A stretch of 64,000 nucleotides of DNA from Fagopyrum homotropicum (lineage: Eukaryota; Streptophyta; Magnoliopsida; Caryophyllales; Polygonaceae): the NCBI GenBank assembly GCA_033239125.1, contig BSWB01000005.1, positions 49,460,993 through 49,524,992 of the forward strand, given 5' to 3'. Each line of letters starts with the position of its first letter. Position 1 is the stretch's first letter. A program made the position numbers and the translations under genes. Of the stretch, positions 44,547-55,556 are shown piece by piece. Below the pieces are notes generated by a model. The model saw nothing but the letters and a program-made list of their open reading frames with translations, did no database searches and was not told the DNA's origin.

Positions 44547-47500
44547 ATGCGAAGAACCCGCGCCGGGAAGGAAACCGTTCCTTACGATCCCGAACCAGAA
44601 AAGACATACAAGCGACGCTTAAGAGAAGCGAAGATGGCCCAACAAGACGATCTTGATCTTGCGGCCCAATTGAAAGAGGCACTAGAGCTGCTATGCCTCA
44701 GCAAGGAAGAACTCAGGCAAGAGAAAGAAGAGAATCGCACCAAGACTGCAGCAATCGAAGCTGAGATAGCAGTCATACGAGACCAGATTCTACTTCGACC
44801 GAGGGAAGATCCTCCTGTTGATCCTCGACCGAGGCAGATTCCAGTACCTGACGCCCCGGCCGATATACCTCCACCTCGGATGCCAGTCCGAGATGTTCTT
44901 CTTGCAGGAATCCCACAAACCCTAGGTCAAAGGATGGACCCTAATCAACAGCTGAGGCGTCCAGGAGTGAACCTAGGAGATCCAGCAGATCATGACTACG
45001 AACTTCAACCGCAAGTTCTAGCCATGATTCGCCAATGCTAATTCGGAGGGCTAGAGAAAGAGTCGCCGCATCAACATCTTCAAAACTACGAGATCTTGAT
45101 GGAAACCTTGCGACCCCCCAGAATTGAGAATAACAACTACAAGCTAAGACCTTTTTACTTTTCTTTAAAAGATAGAGCTCTTATTTGGTATCAATCTCTT
45201 CCTCCAGGAAAAATTAGCACATGGGAGGAGATGACTACGGAATTCTTGACCAAATTCTTTCCCCCCTCAAAGACCGCTGAAATGAGAGGGAAGATCAATG
45301 CTTTCATCATGAAGGACAAGGAGAGCTTGTCCAAATCTTGGGAGCGGTTCAAGGATATCCTCTTGGATTGCCCACATCATGGGATTCCGAAGATCGAGTT
45401 GTTGGAGATCTACTTCAAAGGGCTGGACGGAAGCACCCAATTCAATCTCCAACTACTTTCCGCCGGTACCTTCATGGACATGGCGATTGATGAGGCTTGG
45501 GACTTCATTGAGAAGCAAGCCTTGCACATGGAGAAATATACCCACCAAGGAGCTGAAGGTGGAGTTAAAAGAGTCAACTTTCAAGAGACTCAATCCAACA
45601 ACAATCAACTCACGTCGTTGAAGAATGATGTGAAGCAATTGAAGGAGCTCTTGATGGCTCAAACTAAGAAGGAAGAGCAAGGGCAAAAGAACAACAACAA
45701 TAACGGGTACCGTAACAACAACAACAGTCCCCGAAACAACAACTACAACAACAACAATAGAGGATCCAATAGCAACAACTGGAGGGCGAATAACCAAAAC
45801 TACGGTAACAATCATTCAAACTCCAACTCTAATGATTCCTCTAACCCTTTCCTCTCTTCCCCTTCTTCTTCTTCTACTCCATTGAAAAGCCAAGGGCAAG
45901 GATCAAGTTCGTCTCAACCAGAAAAGAAAGACGCAGTTCTGGAGGCAATCTTGATCAAGCTTAGCGCTATGGAGAATTCTATGACTTCATTTTCGAGGGC
46001 CCAAAAGTCCTTCGAACAACAACTTGCTAATAAGGCGAATGAAGCGCCAAGAGATCCAGGGAAGCTTCCAGCAAAGACGGAAACTAACCCTAAGGGCCAA
46101 TGCATGGCCATAACGACGAGGAGTGGACTCAAAACTGCAGATCCAGTACTTCGCTCGACGCAGACCACCTCGGTCCAGATCCAGTCGAAGAACACCTCGA
46201 CCGAGACGCCAACCGAGGCGGCGCAACAGAAAGCAGGAGGGACGATAGAAACTTATGTTCCACCTCCTGCATACAAACCACCACTTCCATTCCCTCAGTC
46301 CAGAGCCAGAGCACATCTAGACAAGCACTTTGGTAAGTTTCTTGACTTGATGAATAAGCTACATATTAATATTCCTTTTCTTGATGCTATTTTAGGTATG
46401 CCCGCCTATGGGAAGTTCTTAAAAGAAATCTTATCAAGGAAGAGGAAGCTGGAGGATGTTGGTGAAGTCAGGATGACATCTAAATCTTCGGAGCTTATCA
46501 AAATCATGAAGGAAAAGATGCCACCTAAGTTGAGAGATTCCGGCTCATTTTGTATTCCCATTCAAGTTGGGGATGTCACTTGTGAAGCCCTTTGTGATCT
46601 AGGAGCCAGCGTGAGCATCATCCCGCTGGAGCTATGCAAGAAGATCGGTCTTGGAGAGCCCAAGCCGGTCAAGATTCGACTTTACATGGCGGATCGCTCC
46701 ATTACCCACCCCGTGGGCATTTTGGAGGACGTCCCGGTCAAGTTAGGTAACTTCTATCTTCCCATAGATTTTGTTGTACTTGACATTCCCGCAGATTATC
46801 CTATTCCTATTATTCTCGGGAGACCATTTCTAGCAACTTCGGGTTGCAACGTGGATTGCAAGAACGCCAAGTTGAAATTCAACGTTGGTGGCGATGAGGT
46901 GGAGTTCGCGCTACTTGCAGCCATGAAAGGGGAGCAGCTAACTGATGATATCTTCAACATCTACGATGAAGAAGAATCAAGAGAATTGGTGAGCTCTATC
47001 CTTATTAACGATCCACTCGAAAGAGTTATTAGCTTCAGTTTAATGGAGGAAGGTATAGATGCTTCTTGTGATGCAGATATACGGAGCTTGAAGGCACTGG
47101 AAGAGGATCCAGGAGCTACAACTGAGAAGCTAATCCAGGAGACGAAGATCTCCAATCTCGGATCCAGTAGCAGTACCTCGACCGAGGCACTTTCTGGACT
47201 GAGCGAGGCGACCGAAGAACATCTCGGTCAACGCTTATGCGCCTCGACCAAGGTCGAAGGCGAGATGATTCAAACTGAGACTTCATCGAGTCCAGTTTCT
47301 GACACCACTCCACTGGAAAGAGGAAGCACGGATTCCCCCCAGAAAGCACCCCCAGTCGTGGAGCTTAAACAACTCCCTAGTCACTTGAGGTATATCTTTC
47401 TTGGGCCGGATTCTACTTATCCCGTTATTGCTAGTGCTTCCCTCTCCGATCTTGAATTGTCTAAGTTAATGCATGTCCTGAGAAAGCATCGAAAAGCCAT

Positions 47501-49034
47501 AGGTTACACCACGGACGATCTTATTGGCATTAAACCTTCTTTCTGCATGCATAGAATTTTAATGGAAGATAATCATAAGACTTCACGGGAACCTCAAAGA
47601 CGGTTAAATCCGATCATGAAAGAGGTTGTGAAAAAGGAAGTTCTTAAGTTGTTGGATGTAGGTATTATTTATCCTATCTCGGACAGCAAGTGGGTTAGCC
47701 CGGTGCATGTCGTTCCGAAGAAAGGAGGGATGACTGTTGTGACGAATAAGAACAACGAGTTAATCCCAACGAGGACCGTTACAGGCTGGAGAGTTTGCAT
47801 CGATTATAGGAAGCTGAACACGGCAACTCGGAAGGATCATTTTCCGCTTCCCTTCATCGATCAAATGCTCGAACGGTTGGCCCAGCATTCACACTTTTGC
47901 TACTTGGACGGCTATAGTGGGTTCTTCCAGATTCCTATCCATCCGGATGATCAGGAGAAGACCACTTTCACTTGTCCTTGGGGGACATTTGCCTATCGGA
48001 GGATGCCATTTGGATTGTGCAATGCACCCGCTACCTTCCAGCGATGCATGATGGCTATCTTTTCCGAGTACATAGAGGAGATCATGGAGGTATTCATGGA
48101 TGATTTTTCTGTATATGATTCCTCTTTTGATGATTGTCTATCTAACCTTTCTCTAGTGCTTAAAAGATGTGAAGACACTAACCTTGTTCTAAATTGGGAG
48201 AAGTGTCATTTTATGGTTAATGAAGGCATTGTGCTAGGACACCTCGTTTCCAATCGAGGTATTGAGGTCGATCGAGCTAAGATCGAGACTATTGAGAAAC
48301 TCCCTCCTCCTTGTTCTGTTAAAGGTGTGAGGAGTTTTCTCGGGCATGCAGGTTTCTACAGGAGATTCATCAAGGACTTCTCTAAAATTTCTAAACCTCT
48401 AACTAACCTCTTGAATAAAGATGTTGTTTTTGAGTTTTCGCAGGAGTGTCTTGATGCCTTTTACAGGATTAAGGAAGCGTTGATCTCCGCTCCCATTATC
48501 CAGCCTCCTGATTGGACCTTGCCCTTTGAGGTCATGTGTGACGCTAGTGATGTAGCCGTAGGAGCGGTGCTTGGACAGAAGAAGGATGGACGGACTACCG
48601 CCATTTATTATGCTAGCAAGACGCTAGATGAAGCACAACGCAACTACGCTACCACCGAGAAGGAGTTATTGGCGGTTGTATATGCCTTCGAGAAGTTTCG
48701 TTCCTATCTAGTAGGGGCGAAGGTCATTGTCTACACCGACCACGCAGCCATTCGTTACTTGTTGGCTAAGAAAGACGCCAAGCCGCGCCTTATTCGATGG
48801 ATTCTCTTGCTTTAAGAGTTTGACCTAGAGATCCGCGATAAGGAAGGATCCGAGAACTCAGTTGCGGATCACCTCAGCCGGCTACCGGAATCCTCCCGCG
48901 AGACGGATAACCCACCCATAGACGACTCATTCCCCGATGAGCACTTACACTTGTTGGAGCGTTTGATGGATCTACTTACTTCACCCCACGATGGAGGTGA
49001 AGTATGGGGTGAGGGCACCTCCCACCTCATTTGA
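44547..49034 (+). pseudogene. gag-protease-RT-RNase H of A, two in-frame stops, no integrase
   Basis: A single frame from the ATG at 44547 to the TGA at 49032-49034, interrupted only by TAA at 45039 and TAA at 48813. In the B or C sequence both sites are CAA. Gag has GQRMDPNQQ, KFFPPSKTAEMRGK and an Asn-rich, knuckle-free C-terminus. Protease has CDLGASVSI (about 46593). RT has WVSPVHVVPKKGG and an intact FMDDF (about 48092). RNase H has CDASDVAVGAVLGQ and TDHAAIRYLL. After DHLSRLPESS the frame runs about 40 more codons and ends. The roughly 1.3 kb that encodes the integrase zinc finger, DDE core and C-terminus in B is missing, and the noncoding sequence that follows integrase in B resumes at about 49020. 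The 1239-codon stretch 45096-48815 remains open. The protein could act only if readthrough occurs, or be supplied by relatives. Confidence 0.9.
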
Positions 49035-49836
49035 GACGCATCATGGTCCAGCTAGCGACCTTAAATCAAGCGCTTCTTGGGAGGCAACCCAAGGTATTGC
49101 TTTCTTTTCCCGTTTTCTAGTCTAGCTTAGATAGTTTTTGTTTTTGCTTTGCTTTGCTTTGTTTTTGGCGTTCTGGACAGACAACAGGGAATATCTAAGG
49201 AAGGAGCACAACTGGAAGGACAGAAGTTCGAGAATTCGAGAAGACGAAGTTTGACTGAGACACCTCGGTCCAGTCGAGGCCACCTCGACCGAGTTGATTC
49301 TTGAGCAACCGAGGCGACTAGGGTTCCTGCAGAACCACCTCGGTCCGTACCACCTTGGTCCAGTCGAGACCATCTCGACCGAGGTGACAGCAGATCCAGT
49401 AACAGTATAAAAAGGAAAAAAAAATTACTTTTCACTTTTTATTCACCTTCCTCGACCGCGGCGACAGATCTACCTCGCCTCCTTCGTTTCTCGCTCGTTT
49501 TCGAAGATTTCCGCTTCCAAACTGCAATTAAAGAGTAGAGGATCCTATTGCAAATGCAGATCTGTAAGAAATTCGAGTGAATCGGCCGGAACGAGGTAAA
49601 AACGATCGAAACCCTAACTCGTTTGTTTACTTCGATTTGGGCTTTGGTTGCCCTTGAATCTGTTGAGAAAAGGCTTAAGTACCCCTTAGGAAGCATTTGT
49701 AGTGATTTTAGGGGGAAAAGAACTGAAATTCTGATATTTGGAATCGTAACTGCTACGCCTCGGTCCGGTCGAACTGCATCTCGACCGAGGTGATTCTTGG
49801 AGATTGTCAGTGACCGAGGTAGCCTGACAGTGTTGA
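49035..49836 (+). other. Spacer between gag-pol and env-like ORF of A
   Basis: No integrase motif in any frame. It begins with sequence homologous to the region after integrase in B (GACCTTAAA...AAGCGCTT...GGGAGGCAACCCA). It holds two groups of CCTCGACCGAGG-like motifs (49255-49390 and 49755-49820), several on each strand. Acceptor-like AG sites just before 49837 would suit a spliced env-like mRNA. Confidence 0.6.
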
Positions 49837-51234
49837 TTGAAAATAAGTTCCGATCGTCGTCTAGCCCTTAGAGACAGATCCTCACCCTCCCCTTCTTCCT
49901 CTTCTTCCCGTCCTTACCGCCCGGTTATCCACGAGAGATGCCGGGTAGACTATGAACGGATAGCTAGCCGTCCAGTTATCGCACCACGATTTCTGGACGT
50001 GTCGGCTTTTGATTGCCTAGGGTTAGACGCTGACCTTAGGAGGATGATCGCTACTGTCGGGCTGGATCAGTTTACTGAGATCCGAGCCCCAGCTTACTTA
50101 GAGCCGACCTTGGAGTTTGTTAGCTCCTTCTCCTACCTCCCCACAGACCGGTCTGTGAAGTACCGGTTGATGAACCGGAACTTCATAGTTCCTTTAGAGA
50201 TATGGAGAGAGATTTTTGGCTTTTCTGAGCCCACCGCCACTGATTTCCCCTCCCGATCCGTAGCTAGGGAGTTCTGGGAGCAGATAGCCCATATTACTGA
50301 GCATGCGGACAGATGGCGCCCTGGAGATTCCAGGGAGAAGGTCATCTTCCACCCGGCCTTCAGACTAGCCCACAGGATTTTCAGCGAGACACTTCTGGCG
50401 CGTACTGAGACGCCCCAGAAGATCAGACAGGGCGAGCTGTTCAGCCTCTACTGCATGGTCACAGGAGGTTTCCCTGACTTTGGCTTGCTCCTGGCAGAGG
50501 ATCTGCACAGGATCAAGGCCAAGGTGAAGGGAGACATTTGCTGCGGAGGTCTAGTCACCCATATCGCTACCTACCACGGGATGGACCTCAGTTTTTGCAC
50601 AATGGCGGCGGCTCCGAAGCCGCTGGGATTACAGGAGATGATCACACGGAGGATTCTAGTTCCCCGTGGTTTGACCACTCCATACGTAGCCATGCCTTGG
50701 GAGCGGACTGCACCTCAAGGGATCCGCTGGTCTGCACAGTTCACAGTCTTTGATCCGCATTACTGGCAGACAGCTTGGGATACACTGATGGAGGATCACA
50801 GAGAGGCAGCAGCTGCCCCTGCTGAGGCTGAGGAGGATGACGACGACGATGAGGAGACGATGGACGAGAGAGATGGTGGAGTCCCGATGGATACAGGGAC
50901 AGATACTGCAGGGATGAGCGCGCTACCGATCATCGACTTAGATGATGAGGAGGAGACGGAGCCTGCACCAGCTGAGACTTCTCCAGTCAGACCTGCTAGA
51001 CGCAGGAGACATGGAGTGAGGGATCGAGCCGCTCACAGACGGATCGATGACCTGACGGATCAGGTTATTGACACGTATGCTGCATTATCGCTGGATATCC
51101 GCGAGATGCAGGAGCGGCAGCACCATCAGCACATCATGGCCCAGCTTCAGTTCGAGCATGTCATGGGCTATCCGTACGATCCGACTCAGTATCCGTACGT
51201 GCCACCACCACCACCACCGGATCAGGATTATTGA
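49837..51234 (+). CDS. Athila env-like protein (ORF-1 family)
   Basis: 465 codons open from 49837 to the TGA at 51232-51234. Residues about 1-30 are Ser/Arg-rich; 40-300 form the conserved globular part (YERIASRPVIAPRF, SSFSYLPTDRSVKYRLMNRNF, VIFHPAFRLAHRI, GELFSLYCMV). Residues about 325-380 are very acidic; 385-420 are Arg-rich with a heptad-like stretch; the C-terminus is Pro/Tyr-rich. This fits the Arabidopsis retrotransposon ORF-1 (ATHILA) family. There is no signal peptide and no convincing membrane helix, so 'env-like' refers to position only. The frame opens with TTG after a stop; the first ATG is codon 70 (50044). Production from a spliced RNA is therefore plausible, as reported for other plant env-class elements. 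It has no disabling change, in contrast to the same element's pol. Confidence 0.75.
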   Translation: MKISSDRRLALRDRSSPSPSSSSSRPYRPVIHERCRVDYERIASRPVIAPRFLDVSAFDCLGLDADLRRMIATVGLDQFTEIRAPAYLEPTLEFVSSFSYLPTDRSVKYRLMNRNFIVPLEIWREIFGFSEPTATDFPSRSVAREFWEQIAHITEHADRWRPGDSREKVIFHPAFRLAHRIFSETLLARTETPQKIRQGELFSLYCMVTGGFPDFGLLLAEDLHRIKAKVKGDICCGGLVTHIATYHGMDLSFCTMAAAPKPLGLQEMITRRILVPRGLTTPYVAMPWERTAPQGIRWSAQFTVFDPHYWQTAWDTLMEDHREAAAAPAEAEEDDDDDEETMDERDGGVPMDTGTDTAGMSALPIIDLDDEEETEPAPAETSPVRPARRRRHGVRDRAAHRRIDDLTDQVIDTYAALSLDIREMQERQHHQHIMAQLQFEHVMGYPYDPTQYPYVPPPPPPDQDY

Positions 51235-52698
51235 GGAGCTGCAGGATTTTCTTTATTTTCTTTTATGCAGTTCAGCTATATATCCGGTGAGTTCTCTCAT
51301 GTTTAGACTTTTTATTTGACCCACTGGGACAGTGTGTCCCAAGTATGGGGTGTTTGTATTATTTGACTACCTTTTGATGTATTCGACTACTTGATGTATT
51401 ATATTTCATCGGATATTTTCGTATTTATGCTTCATTGCCTTTATATGATTATCTGATATTACATGCATACCTACAGGTTATTTGATTGAGAAAAACGTCG
51501 AAACCGAAAAAAAAAAAAAAATTTGACCTCGACCGGGGAGATTCTGGCCAAACGAGGCATTTCACCTCGGTTGAACCAAGAACACCTCGACCGAGGTGGG
51601 TTACTGAGAGTTTTCGAAAACGATTTTGTGTTACTTATCTGGATATGATCTCAGTGAAGATCTTGTTTACTGACTGGTTTTGAATTCTTTATGTGTTTGA
51701 AAGGTTTTATAATATGTTTAAGTTGCTAAATGCTTTGTTTGAAATTATTGGCATGTTTAATACTTTTTTTTTTATCCAAATTATGTTGAATTTGAAGGTT
51801 GACACCGCAGGTTAAGTTCTCTCACTTTCTTCTTGGAAAGACCAAGGCAATTCATTCTCTTCTTCTTCTTCTTCTTGATCATGCTTAGCCCCTCATATAC
51901 ATTTTGCCTCCCTTTACCTATCCGGGAATTTGGAAGCAAGCGAAGTGGTGAAAGCAAGTGGAGTTAAAGTTGAGGAGTGGTTGGAAGTGAAAGTGCTAGA
52001 AAGTAATAATAGGTTTGGGGAAGTCAATCATGAAGATGAGTAACTCGGCACCATTCACATAGCCGGGTGTTTGTGTCTTGCCAAAGTCGGATTGAGCGAT
52101 ATTCCTAACGGGTCATGGTATGTGCATCAAGGGTTTGATGCATCTCGAGAAATTGATGATTGCAGATTTCCTAGGCTTCGGTTATTGTGCACCTCTGTCC
52201 ATGCATCCCAAAAAGTAAAGTAAAAAGAAAAAGTGTGAGATAAGCAAAGCTTATTGGTGGAAGATGTTGCAAGTCAAAGTGAAAGTAAAGTTCATCCTTT
52301 TCCCGGATTCTAGCACCACATTACCTTACATACATCCCTACCCTACACGTTTCTTGACCTTTCTTTTGGGAAGCCCTTGAGACCTTGAGCTTGTTGATTG
52401 ACTTAGCGGTTTAAATCGGATTATACATGATTAATTTAGATAATTATGATTTATTATGCATTCTATGATTTTATGCAAAGATGAACAACTTTCCTATATT
52501 TATAAAATGTTTTGATCATGTTGAGTTTTTAAATTCCAGGAAGTACTCTCTTAGAGTGATCTATGGTAGTTGCACACCATAAAATGTTTTTTTTGAAAGA
52601 TTTTTTTCATTGATTTTATTGACTTATAATCCATTCTATCTTATCTTTTATATGAGGAACTTGCTTGGGGACAAGCAAGGGCTAAGTATGGGGTATTT
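51235..52698 (+). other. 3' UTR of A with hairpin, duplicate PPT and conserved block
   Basis: Contains the hairpin CACTGGGACAGTG (51322-51334) followed by AAGTATGGGGT (51341-51351), palindromic CTCGACCG motifs at 51527-51600, a block shared with C (about 52036-52097, beginning GAGTAACTCGGCACC), and the terminal AAGTATGGGGTATTT at about 52684-52698 next to the LTR. No ORF of interest. Confidence 0.7.
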
Positions 52699-54499
52699 TG
52701 ATAGCATGAATTATAGTCTATATCTTGGGGTTTGTTTGGACGTTTTATCTTTCATAATCTGCATGTTTGTGTGTATAATATGTGATTATACTACCATTTC
52801 ATCTACCTTTGCGAGGATCGAGGTCTACACCTAGTTTTGTTGTAATTGCAGGTAATTTGGTACGTTTTGCATCAAAAAGGAACAAAAAGGAGTCATGAGT
52901 CATTTAGAGCTACATCCAGGAAGCATAGCCATGGATTAAAGATTTACTTTGGACCAGTTTTGAGATATTTCGCATTCAGTTGTAACTCACCTCGGTTGAC
53001 CAGAGATTCACCTCGACCGAGGCGATCCAGAGACGTCGACTCGACCGAGGCGAATACCTAGGACGCGGCGAGAATATTTTATTCTTGGCTGAGATCTTTT
53101 AAAATTGGAAAGAGATCTTATATTTTTGGGCTTGGCTCCTAGAAGGAAGGAGATATGCAGAATCATATATTTTACCTATATTCATGGGAAAATATCTTTC
53201 TAAGATTTATTATCTTTGGAGGATTATTTTCCTATAAAAAGGGTCGGATTTCCCATAATTCCGGCATCCGCTATCATCCGCTATCATCCGCTAGCATCCG
53301 CTATCATCCGCTATCATCCGCTATCATTCGCTTAGAGCTGGACATCTCGCATACATCTCGCAGCAGCCGCACTCCAGTTTGGGAGAGATTTGAAGAACCT
53401 TTTTGAAGGTTGAAGGAAGATTGAAGTCTATAGCTTTTATAGCTTTTTGGAGGGTTTTGTAAGATTGTCTTTAATTCCCTCAATGATTGTCTTGTCTTTT
53501 TGGATTGCTATCCAAGGAACGCTTTGTTGTGATATTTGATTCAGTTATTGAAGTCTTTTCATTAAATTCTTCTTTGTTCAAATATTCACCTTCTTCTCAT
53601 ATATTTGATTAATACTTTCATGATGATGAGTGGCTAATTTCCTTGTGTGATTCTAGGGTGATTGGCTGAAGGTTGTGGGGAAAACAATGATAGAATAATC
53701 TTAGATTCCAGTAGGATCCTGAAAGTTCGAGTCTTTAACCTTAACCCTAAGCATCTCGTTCAGTCGATGAACATCTCGGCCGGGGTGGAAACTGGCTGAC
53801 CGAGGTGACTTATCTGATCCTTAACTGAGAGTTAAGTGTTAGAGTTTGCCAAATCCTATTCTTATTACACCTTTCCTGGTTCAAAGCAAGCTTAGGATGA
53901 GACTTACCCGGTAATTCCTTAGTTTGTGTACCAACGATCATAAGTGTAGGTAATAAAGGTTCATCCTTTATTGGGGTTTGAGTGTGCTTCCATCCCATCT
54001 TTGTGAGTTAGCCTGAGACTTACCCGGTAAAGGTTGATTCTATTCCCTTAGATGGTGTGTTAGTTTGAGGTTATAGTCCTTTATCTTGATTCCTTGAGAC
54101 TTACCCGGTAATAGGAGTTATGGTTTAAGATTAGTGTGTAGTGAGACTTACCCGGTGATCTACTCCACTTTAGTAACACCTTCCCCACGCAAAGATCTCA
54201 GCTTTGTCCGCTTATCTATAGATCTTGAGTTGGAACCACAACTAGATGCTTTAATCCCTAGAATTGCATGTTTGCTTATTTGACTTCTTATTCATCTTTG
54301 ATTGTGTTAATCGCTCTTGTGGTTAGTATTGACATAAGCACACCGTATTGACTTTGTTTCACCGAGTCCCTGTGATCGACCCCTGGAATTTTCTTGCTTT
54401 TACTACGATTGACCCGTACACTGCGGGTTCGCATCCTTGTTTTAAGCTTAAGTCTAGGGTTATAAATTTAAAGCTTGCACACACCGTTTGGAGCGAACA
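52699..54499 (+). repeat. Right LTR of A (1801 bp)
   Basis: Nearly identical to the left LTR. The decamer array has six units (53271-53330) instead of five, which accounts for the 10-bp length difference. 16-mers begin at 53899, 54015, 54096 and 54143. Confidence 0.9.
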
Positions 54500-54504
54500 A
54501 CTAT
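54500..54504. other. Target-site duplication of A, right copy (actat)
   Basis: Identical to 42626-42630. Confidence 0.9.
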
Positions 54505-55415
54505 GATTGGATAGATTTAAACGTACCTTTGGATGATTTGTTTGCTCGAACCTAGCCTCTGTAGTAAATCACGGTCTGTTCTAGGTAATTCCACGGCCGT
54601 GGAAGTGAGGAACTGCCCGTGATTTTGTCTGACTTGCTTGTATTGATAAATCTAAGTGTTAGGTTGTTAGGTTGTTGAAACCCTAGTGTTTGTTGAGCTA
54701 GATCTATCAGTGTAAGAAGAGACCTACCCGGTGATTCTTGCTCTTAGGTACCGAAGATGATGAATTCTAGGTAGTAGTGAGTCTCACTAGACGCTATTGG
54801 ACTAAGTGTGCTAGGATTTATGTTTAGGACTTGCCTTCCCGAGACCTACCCGGTGAGGAGAGGTTATATTCCTAGATAGAAATCCGTTTTGTGTAGAACT
54901 CCTATCCTTAGGCTCTTTGAGACTTACCCGATGATGAGACCCTTAGGAACGGACTAGTGGACCATGAGACCTACCCGGTGATTGATCCCAATCTAGAAAT
55001 ACCCACTCCCAACATACCATAGTTGATCCAAAGAATAACTAGATAGCTTGAGTCCTATGCCATAACCGGAATTTCTAAACCCTAGAATCCGCTTTTCTAT
55101 CTTTGATTACCTATCTCGTGTTTGCTAGCTTAGTTGTTTGTCAATCTTGCATGATTTATGATCTTTGATTGATCACCTCAAAACCAACCCAAAAACATTG
55201 AGATCTTCATTTCTTTATTCCTTTCTCATTTCTTAGCCTAGATCTTCACTATCCTTATTCACTATTGACTCAATTTCACCTTAGTCTTTGTGTTCGACCT
55301 CGGAATACTATCCTTACTACAAAACGACCCATACACTGTGGGTTCGCTAGGAGTTAGGAAAAATATATCGAGTTATAAATTTAAGACTTTTGCGTGTCAC
55401 GTTTTTAGCGTAATA
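54505..55415 (+). repeat. Left LTR of B, second part
   Basis: Continues the LTR interrupted at 42630; combined length about 1775 bp. Ends GCGTAATA where C has GCGTAACA, so the terminal CA has become TA. 16-mers at 54719, 54841, 54919 and 54966. Palindrome CCACGGCCGTGG at about 54591-54602. Confidence 0.85.
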
Positions 55416-55421
55416 AGTTGT

Positions 55422-55439
55422 TGGCGCCGTTGCCGGGGA
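55422..55439 (+). other. Primer-binding site of B (tRNA-Asp)
   Basis: TGGCGCCGTTGCCGGGGA, exact, 6 nt after the LTR end. Confidence 0.9.
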
Positions 55440-55556
55440 CTAGGTCTAGATTGAGTCATTTTTGTGATTGTTTATAGTGTAGGTCTTTCTTGTTGCTTTT
55501 GATCTTGTTTGGTTTGTGTCTTTGCATTTTCAGGACATTTCTCACTCTTTAGGTGT

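Larger units (their letters stand above)
42631..54499 (+). mobile_element. Element A: young Athila-like retrotransposon lacking integrase
   Basis: LTRs 42631-44421 and 52699-54499, PBS 44428-44445, gag-PR-RT-RH 44547-49034, env-like ORF 49837-51234, 3' UTR to 52698, 5-bp duplication ACTAT on both sides. By eye the LTRs differ at about 13 sites plus one 10-bp unit. At an assumed 1.3e-8 substitutions per site per year that is roughly 0.3 million years. Total 11.87 kb. Confidence 0.9.

Noticed and set aside
49035..49836. Possible frameshifted integrase in A
   Set aside because: I read this stretch in the sense frames for the HHCC finger, GVDFMGPFP-, ISDGGKHF- and NREIKG-like motifs and found none. 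The sequence aligns with the post-integrase UTR of B instead.
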